DNA from: Actinokineospora terrae
Lineage (GTDB): Bacteria; Actinomycetota; Actinomycetes; Mycobacteriales; Pseudonocardiaceae
Length of the DNA: 64,000 nt
Direction: 5' to 3'
NCBI RefSeq assembly: GCF_900111175.1
Contig: NZ_FOGI01000009.1
Coordinates: forward strand, 62,001-126,000
A program made the translations under genes and the position numbers. Under the pieces are notes generated by a model. It was not told the DNA's origin, did not search any database, and saw only the letters and a list, made by a program, of their open reading frames with translations. Below are positions 59,194 through 64,000 of this stretch, in pieces (position 1 is the first letter of the stretch; each line of letters begins with the position of its first letter).

Positions 59194-59762
59194 GGGCGAG
59201 TATCAAATATCCCTCATGCCCCCGTCAACGCCCAACAAGACTCGGCGACGTCGGCCCCGAACACGCCCCTCCACAGCGTTGGTCCAACGTGCCCCCAAAC
59301 GACGTTGGCCCGAAACCGCTCCTCGGATCCGCTGGTGCCAACCCGGCTCGATGGGGCGGACTTGTTTTGCGTGGGGGGACGGCACACGTAGCGTCGTTCG
59401 CGGCAGGGCCTGCTTTTCGGCCCCTGCTTTGCGGTTCTGCCCGGGTGCCGTAGGGGCCCCGCACAAAACAAGTTCGCCCCATCGAGCAAAGCTCGAAACT
59501 CGCGCCCAGGCCAATGCCGAAGGCGAGCCGTTGACCGTCGACGCCGCAGGCGAGACCGAGAGCCGGATCCACTCAGCTCAAGATCAAACCCGCCACAGCA
59601 GCCCCCGATATACAGCTTACCGTGAGGCACCCACAGAACGCCCCGATCAAGCAGGCAGCCTGTGGACAACCGGCCTCCTTACACAACCCGAACCTCGCAC
59701 CCCCACCACCCTTAACCGCCACCCACCAAGGTCATCCCCATCACCACAGCGGGAGGACCCAC
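59194..59762. other. intergenic region with structured repeat copy 2
   Basis: A 569-bp gap between divergent genes. It contains the MFS upstream region, about 27-bp period motifs (ACGTYGGCCC...AACGTGCCCC, 59246-59315), the dispersed repeat, and a C-rich leader (59690-59760) before the secreted-protein gene. No protein gene is supported. Confidence 0.7.
59281..59626 (+). repeat. dispersed structured repeat, copy 2
   Basis: About 346 bp homologous to 17943-18287. The hairpin arms at 59346-59376 and 59457-59487 (31 nt each) pair at 28 positions as Watson-Crick, 2 as G-U and 1 as C-A on the + strand. The inner helix 59379-59385 with 59445-59451 is perfect (ACGGCAC/GTGCCGT), and an inner hairpin at 59403-59427 caps it. 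Like copy 1 it lies upstream of a leftward gene (about 90 bp from the MFS start). Confidence 0.8.
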
Positions 59763-60146
59763 ATGCGAGCCAAGTCAGCCGCCATCATCGCCGCCATCAC
59801 GATCGGGGTCGGTCTCACCGGAGCCGGGACGGCAGCAGCCCAGCCCAGCACGCCGGTGACCATCACGCTCAGTCCGGAGCAGGTCACGAACATCTGCCAG
59901 AAGCGGATCCCCAAGATCGAGCAGCGAACCACCAAGCTGCTGGACCGAATCAACGGCACCGCCGACGTCAAAGGCTCAGCAGCATGGCTCCGAGCGCGGG
60001 CCGACAAAGAGCAGGCCGCCGGAAGGGAGACATCAGCCAGCCTGCTCCGGGAGCGGGCTGAGCGGCGGGCGGGCAGGGTGGATCAGCTGAACAAGGTCAA
60101 GCAGCGGGCTGAGGAGTTCAAGGCCAAGTACTGCGGGTCCAAGTGA
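59763..60146 (+). CDS. small secreted helical protein
   Basis: A 127-residue protein. The signal peptide (AKSAAIIAAITIGVGLTGAG) is cleaved near TAAAQP. The mature part is charged and helical, with a coiled-coil tendency (ERAERRAGRVDQLNKVKQRAEEFKAK). One Cys near the start (ICQKR) and one near the end (KYCGSK) may form a disulfide. GGGAGGA precedes the ATG. The stop overlaps the start of the small lipoprotein gene (TGATG). It is probably a sensor input, or a target of the two-component system encoded downstream. Confidence 0.8.
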   Translation: MRAKSAAIIAAITIGVGLTGAGTAAAQPSTPVTITLSPEQVTNICQKRIPKIEQRTTKLLDRINGTADVKGSAAWLRARADKEQAAGRETSASLLRERAERRAGRVDQLNKVKQRAEEFKAKYCGSK

Positions 60147-60310
60147 TGCGACGGGCGCTCGTCGCGGCCGTGCTGCTGCTCGGGTGCGCGGCCTGCCAGG
60201 ACACCGGGCCCGCGGGTACCGGCCCCGGGAGCAGCGGGTCGGTGGAGCAGGAGCTGGGTGGGATCGAGTCCACACTGGACAACGTCGAGTCCGAGTTGGC
60301 AGGCGACTAG
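60146..60310 (+). CDS. tiny lipoprotein (54 residues)
   Basis: A 54-residue protein translated from an ATG overlapping the previous stop (TGATG). It has a short signal (MRRALVAAVLLLGC) with lipobox LLLGC, or a second Cys in CAAC. A Gly/Pro/Ser-rich linker and a short acidic helix (VEQELGGIESTLDNVESELA) follow. It sits 12 bp before the response-regulator gene. It was below common length cut-offs, but its lipobox, coupling and position make it a real gene. Possible accessory of the histidine kinase. Confidence 0.75.
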   Translation: MRRALVAAVLLLGCAACQDTGPAGTGPGSSGSVEQELGGIESTLDNVESELAGD

Positions 60311-60322
60311 TACGGTGCGCGC

Positions 60323-61009
60323 ATGACCGCCGATGTCGGACGTGGGCTGGTGCTCGTCGTCGAGGATGACCGGGCGATCGCGGAGTTGGTGACGCTCTAC
60401 CTGCGCCGCGACGGGTTCGGGGTGCACGTCGAGGTGGATGGGCTGGGGGCGATCGCTGCTGCGCGGCGGTTGCGGCCGGTTGCGGTGGTGTTGGACATCG
60501 GGCTGCCCGGGGTGGACGGGGTCGAGGTGTGCAGGCGGATGCGGGCCGCCGACGACTGGACGCCGGTGTTGTTCGTGACGGCGCGGGACGACGAGGTCGA
60601 TCGGGTGCTCGGGCTCGAACTGGGCGCCGACGACTACATCACCAAGCCGTTCAGCCCGCGCGAGCTGGTCGCCAGGGTCCGGACGGTGCTGCGCCGGGCG
60701 AGCGGTCCGGTCGGCGGTGAGGTCCTGCGCGCGGGCGGCACCCGGCTCGACCTCGGGCAGCGGCGGGTGTGGAGCGGGGACGCCGAGGTCGCGCTGACCA
60801 CGACCGAGTTCGACCTGCTCGCACACCTGATGCGCCGACCGGGGCAGGTGTTCGAGCGCGCGCAGCTGCTCAGCGCCGTCTGGGGGTACGCGGCGGCCGC
60901 CGGGACGCGGACGGTGGACGTCCACATCGCGCAGCTGCGGGCGAAGCTGGGCGCGGGGAGTCCGATTCGGACGGTGCGCGGGGTCGGCTACGCGGCGGAC
61001 CGCGGGTGA
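60323..61009 (+). CDS. OmpR-family response regulator
   Basis: A 228-residue response regulator. The receiver domain has acid pocket Glu14, Asp15 and Asp16, phospho-acceptor Asp58 (VVLDIGLPG), switch Thr86 and Lys108 (YITKPF). The winged-helix output domain (about 130-225) has ALTTTEFDLLAHLMRRPGQV and TRTVDVHIAQLRAKLG. Its stop overlaps the kinase start (GTGA). Together with the secreted protein and lipoprotein genes upstream it forms a four-gene unit. Confidence 0.96.
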   Translation: MTADVGRGLVLVVEDDRAIAELVTLYLRRDGFGVHVEVDGLGAIAAARRLRPVAVVLDIGLPGVDGVEVCRRMRAADDWTPVLFVTARDDEVDRVLGLELGADDYITKPFSPRELVARVRTVLRRASGPVGGEVLRAGGTRLDLGQRRVWSGDAEVALTTTEFDLLAHLMRRPGQVFERAQLLSAVWGYAAAAGTRTVDVHIAQLRAKLGAGSPIRTVRGVGYAADRG

Positions 61010-62352
61010 GGGGCACGCTCGCGGTCCGCGTCACCGCGCTCTGCCTGGCGGTGGCGGGCGTGGTGGCGGTGGTCGGCGGGCTCATCTCGGCGCGGCTGGT
61101 GGTGTCGACCGCCCGCGAGGTGACCCAGCAGACCCTGTCCGACCAGGCCGACGTGTTCGTCAGCCAGTTCGCCGACAACCGCATCGGCCTGCGCCGGATG
61201 GTCGAGGTGCTCAACGGGCAGGGCGTGGCCGTGGTGCAGGCCAGGCCGAACGGGGTGGTCGTCACCGGGGACGCGACCGCGGAGAAGGCGGCGCGGCAGG
61301 CCGGGCTGCTGGACCTGACCGGGCCGGCGCACCAGGTGGTCGAGGTGGGCAACCGGACGCTGCTGGTGGAGCTGCGGCCCGCCGACGCGCGGGGGGCGAT
61401 CGCGCTGGTGCGGGAGGCGGAGACGGTCAAGGGGTCGGGGCGCAAGCTGATCCGCAACATCGTCGTCGCGCTGGGCATCGGCCTGCTCGTCGCCGCGGTC
61501 GCGGGCCTGGTGCTGGCCAGGCGCCTGGCGCGGCCGCTGAGCCGGACCGCCGCGGTCGCGTACTCGATGACCCACGGCCGCCGCGACCTGCGCGCCCCGG
61601 TCGACGGTCCGCGCGAGGTGGCCGAGGTCGCCGCCGCGGTGAACGACCTGTCCGACGCGTTGCACCGCAGCGAGTCCCGGCAACGCGAGTTCCTGCTGTC
61701 GGTGTCGCACGAACTGCGCACCCCGCTGACCGCCGTGAAGGGCTTCGCCGAGTCGCTGGCCGACGGGGTCGTCACCGGTCCGGCGGCGACCGCGGCCGGG
61801 CGCACCATCGAACAGGAGGCCGACCGCCTGGACCGCCTGGTCGGCGACCTGCTCGACCTGGCCCGCCTCGGCGCGGACGACTTCCGCCTCGACCTGGTCC
61901 CGGTGGACCTGACCGCGCTGGTCGCCGAGTCCGCCCGGGTGTGGTCGACCCGCTGCACCGCGGCCGGGGTCCGCTTCGCCGTCGAATCCCCGCCCACGCC
62001 GGTCTGGGCGACCACCGACCCCCGGCGGCTGCGGCAGGTGGTCGACGGCCTCGCCGAGAACGCCCTCCGCGCCACCCCGCCGGGGCGCCCGATCGTCCTG
62101 TCGCTCACGAGCACCGCCACCGAGGCAGTCCTGCAAGTGCGCGACGGCGGCCCGGGCCTGGCGCCGGAGGAGTACCCGATCGCCTTCGAACGCGGCGTGC
62201 TCAACGCCCGCTACGCAGGCACCCGCCCCGTCGGCACCGGCATCGGCCTCGCCCTCGTCCACGGCCTGGTGACCCGCATGAACGCCACCATCACCGCCTC
62301 CCCCTCCCCCGAAGGCGGCGCCGCCTTCACCGTGCGACTGGCCACCCAGTAG
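61006..62352 (+). CDS. sensor histidine kinase (HisKA type)
   Basis: A 448-residue membrane kinase. TM1 is at about residues 8-33, a sensor loop at about 34-148 and TM2 at about 150-172. A HAMP domain follows (ARRLARPLSRTAAVAYSM, then EVAEVAAAVNDLSDAL). The H-box is SVSHELRTPLTAVKGFAESL with His235, and the ATPase domain has N-box GLAENALRATPPG, RDGGPGLAP and GTGIGLALVHGLV. The N-box and G-boxes are complete, so it should be active. GTG start overlapping the regulator stop. The sensor loop is the probable meeting point for the two small extracytoplasmic proteins. Confidence 0.93.
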   Translation: MRGTLAVRVTALCLAVAGVVAVVGGLISARLVVSTAREVTQQTLSDQADVFVSQFADNRIGLRRMVEVLNGQGVAVVQARPNGVVVTGDATAEKAARQAGLLDLTGPAHQVVEVGNRTLLVELRPADARGAIALVREAETVKGSGRKLIRNIVVALGIGLLVAAVAGLVLARRLARPLSRTAAVAYSMTHGRRDLRAPVDGPREVAEVAAAVNDLSDALHRSESRQREFLLSVSHELRTPLTAVKGFAESLADGVVTGPAATAAGRTIEQEADRLDRLVGDLLDLARLGADDFRLDLVPVDLTALVAESARVWSTRCTAAGVRFAVESPPTPVWATTDPRRLRQVVDGLAENALRATPPGRPIVLSLTSTATEAVLQVRDGGPGLAPEEYPIAFERGVLNARYAGTRPVGTGIGLALVHGLVTRMNATITASPSPEGGAAFTVRLATQ

Positions 62353-62659
62353 CCACCAGCACCGGTACCCAGCCAAGCCCCGGTAACCCCCCACCACCAG
62401 ACCGCCCCAACGGCCGCAGGTACCCCCACCAAACCCGCCTCGCGCGCGGTCCCGACCCTGCCCAGCCCCCACCCTCACCGGGGGGCGTCCCAGGTCCCAC
62501 TCTACCGGCACCCCCCGACAGTGGATCTTGAAACGGGGGTCGACAAGATCCAGATGTGGATAACTTCTGTCGCTGAACCGGGTGAATTGACGGCGGGCGG
62601 CGCCCGTCACGCCAGACGCGAAGGACCCGGCCAGCGAGGTGAACAAGCGCGGGGACCGG
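62353..62659. other. intergenic region with one hairpin
   Basis: A 307-bp C-rich gap between convergent genes. It has one 9-bp perfect stem (TGGATCTTG/CAAGATCCA, 62522-62530 with 62544-62552) with a 13-nt loop, possibly a weak terminator. Nothing else was seen. Confidence 0.5.
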
Positions 62660-63400
62660 CTACTGGGTGGCCGACTTCAGCAGGTCGTACAGGGTCGACA
62701 CCAGGAGTTTGTCGCCTTCGACCGTGACGTTCTCGTCGTCGGTGCGGCGCCAGAGCCAGCGGAGGATGGTGTCGGGTTCGCCGCGGAGGGTGGCGGCGGC
62801 GGTGCCGCTGGGGGCGACGGTGATCGTGGGGGCGAGGGTGACGTACCAGGACGAGGCGCCTGCTTCGACGCGGACGGTGCGGCCGTCGAGGGTGTCCAGG
62901 GCGCCGCCGAAGCCGGTCGGGTAGGCGGCGGAGGCGAAGGAGAGGAAGGTGATCAGGACCTCGTCGATGCCGTCGGTGGCCAGGTCGGCGGGGACCACCG
63001 CGGACTCGACGCCCGCGGCGAGTTCGGCGTCGATGCGGTGGATGACCGCTTCCTGCGCCATCCGCCTGCCCCAGAAGCCGACCGTCTGGTCCGGGTCGTA
63101 CCAGGTCAGGCTGTGCGCGGCCGGGTCGCGGCCCTCGAGTTCGGCGATGACGTCGGCGGCGGCCTCGTCGAAGGTCGTCAGCGGGTCCTTGCCGGTCAGG
63201 TCCGGCGGCCACGGCTGCGGGTAGGCGCCCAGGCGCATGGTCTGCGCCTTCTCCAGGTACACCTCGGCGACGTGGTTGAGCAGGTCGGCGCCGGTCCACC
63301 CGGGACAGCTGGGCACCGGCCGGTCGAGCGCGTGCGCCGCGGCGACCCGCAGCCTGGCGTTGTCCGCCCGCAGGTGGGCGAGGTACGTGGCGTGATCCAT
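62660..63400 (-). CDS. mycothiol-dependent maleylpyruvate isomerase family protein
   Basis: A 246-residue DinB-like protein. It has the family opening (MDHATYLAHLRADNARLRVA, then VPSCPGWTGADLLNHVAEVY; the CPGWT/DL--H part is diagnostic) and FWGRRMAQEAVIHRIDAELA with the metal His. A C-terminal SCP2-like part ends LRGEPDTILRWLWRRTDDEN. Relatives act with mycothiol on maleylpyruvate or other electrophiles. The substrate is unknown. The ATG at 63400 is preferred over a TTG four codons upstream. Confidence 0.9.
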   Translation of the reverse strand: MDHATYLAHLRADNARLRVAAAHALDRPVPSCPGWTGADLLNHVAEVYLEKAQTMRLGAYPQPWPPDLTGKDPLTTFDEAAADVIAELEGRDPAAHSLTWYDPDQTVGFWGRRMAQEAVIHRIDAELAAGVESAVVPADLATDGIDEVLITFLSFASAAYPTGFGGALDTLDGRTVRVEAGASSWYVTLAPTITVAPSGTAAATLRGEPDTILRWLWRRTDDENVTVEGDKLLVSTLYDLLKSATQ

Positions 63401-63434
63401 GGCCCGACTCAACCACGCCGCACCGACACCCGCC

Positions 63435-63986
63435 CTACGCCGTGATCCAGAAGAACCCGCCGCGCCGGTCGTACTCCGCGATGCGCGCCGTGGCCCCGGT
63501 GCGCAGCGGCCGCTCGCCCGCCTGCCGCACCTGGACCAGCACCGTCCGACCGTCCGCCGTGGTCACCTCGGCCGCGCCGAAACTGCCGTCGACCCGCCCG
63601 GTGCGCACGACGCAATCCGTTCCCACGAGATCGAGTCGGGCGGGCAGCAGCGCGTTCAGCACCGGAATCGTGAATCGGGTTCCGATCACCGCGGCCGCCA
63701 ATGCCACAACGAGAACGGCGACCCCGGGAAACAGCGGTGACGGTTCGGCGGAACCGAGCACCAAATCGCCCGCCATGCTGGTCACCCAGGCGAGGACCGT
63801 CACCATCGACAGCGCCACGCTCAGTGGAACCCGCCCCAGGCCGAAGGCCTCCGGGTCCGCGGCGCCAACGGCGTCCACACTGGACACTCCTAGTGCGACC
63901 AACAGCCAGTACCCGGCGACCACCACGAGGAGGAACGTGAAAACGACTGCAGGAAAGCTGAAAGCCGCGACCAGGAGACGGTCCAC
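63435..63986 (-). CDS. NfeD/YqiJ-like membrane protein
   Basis: A 183-residue protein. Three membrane helices (about 8-33, 55-77 and 85-103) are followed by an OB-fold domain (DLVGTDCVVRTGRVDGSFGA, ATARIAEYDRRGGFFWITA). This is the NfeD/YqiJ plan, partner of flotillin-type SPFH proteins in membrane microdomains. An SPFH gene would be expected downstream; here the next leftward gene is the maleylpyruvate-isomerase-like gene instead. The GTG start at 63986 has GAAGGGA upstream. It lies close to the window edge but seems complete. Confidence 0.75.
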   Translation of the reverse strand: MDRLLVAAFSFPAVVFTFLLVVVAGYWLLVALGVSSVDAVGAADPEAFGLGRVPLSVALSMVTVLAWVTSMAGDLVLGSAEPSPLFPGVAVLVVALAAAVIGTRFTIPVLNALLPARLDLVGTDCVVRTGRVDGSFGAAEVTTADGRTVLVQVRQAGERPLRTGATARIAEYDRRGGFFWITA

Positions 63987-64000
63987 AGGCGGATCCCTTC

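Noticed and set aside
59246..59315. A CRISPR-like tandem array (about 27-bp period) next to the repeat
   Set aside because: Only two to three degenerate units without regular spacers, and no cas genes in the window.
1..64000. Insertion sequences, prophage or integrase genes
   Set aside because: No transposase, integrase or phage-structural protein was recognised on either strand.

Overview
The window is high-GC, densely packed actinobacterial chromosome. Many starts are GTG, ATGA/GTGA/TGATG gene overlaps are common, and several transcripts look leaderless. A mycothiol-dependent enzyme family, the pknG-glnH-glnX block, an EspC/PPE-like secretion-substrate cluster and a SigE-family sigma factor together suggest the order Pseudonocardiales (Saccharothrix/Actinokineospora/Lentzea-like). 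The genus is an inference.

Layout. 1-2.4 kb: a VOC protein, a small HTH regulator coupled to a stand-alone Clp N-domain protein behind two perfect palindromic operators, and a PP2C-like protein. 2.4-35.1 kb: a large cell-surface polysaccharide locus. It holds a UDP-sugar 6-dehydrogenase, GT4 and GT2 glycosyltransferases, an MFS protein, a GT-C-like membrane protein, a Wzz-like, Wzy-like and Wzx-like set, a SigE-family sigma factor with its membrane partner, and a giant secreted triple-DUF4082 protein. It ends with a tightly coupled leftward operon: priming sugar transferase, WlbA-like oxidoreductase, SDR epimerase, two DegT aminotransferases, a two-domain glycosyltransferase, an asparagine-synthase-like amidotransferase, a NeuD-like acyltransferase and a WlbB-like N-acetyltransferase. 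Together these suggest a lipid-linked repeat unit, made by a Wzx/Wzy route, that carries a diacetamido-uronic acid or its amide.

35.8-41.4 kb: a HicBA toxin-antitoxin pair, a tRNA-Glu-Asp-Phe cluster, a CsoR-CopZ-CopA copper operon with a visible CsoR-type operator, and a cold-shock protein. 41.7-50.3 kb: an L,D-transpeptidase lipoprotein, an AraC regulator, a five-gene cluster of type VII secretion-like substrates without machinery, an MHS transporter, a hotdog thioesterase and a membrane metallophosphoesterase. 50.3-57 kb: a secreted ricin-lectin/beta-rich protein and pknG-glnH-glnX in the mycobacterial order. 57.2-64 kb: a Cys-rich small protein, a DUF5134 membrane protein, a frameshifted MFS gene, a secreted small protein, a 54-residue lipoprotein and a two-component system in one apparent operon, a mycothiol-dependent maleylpyruvate-isomerase-family protein and an NfeD-like membrane protein.

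The most unusual non-genic signal is a repeat of about 345 bp present twice in the same orientation (17943-18287 and 59281-59626). Each copy holds a 31-bp-arm hairpin whose arm differences are nearly all G-U wobbles when read as + strand RNA. That suggests a structured RNA or a mobile structured element.
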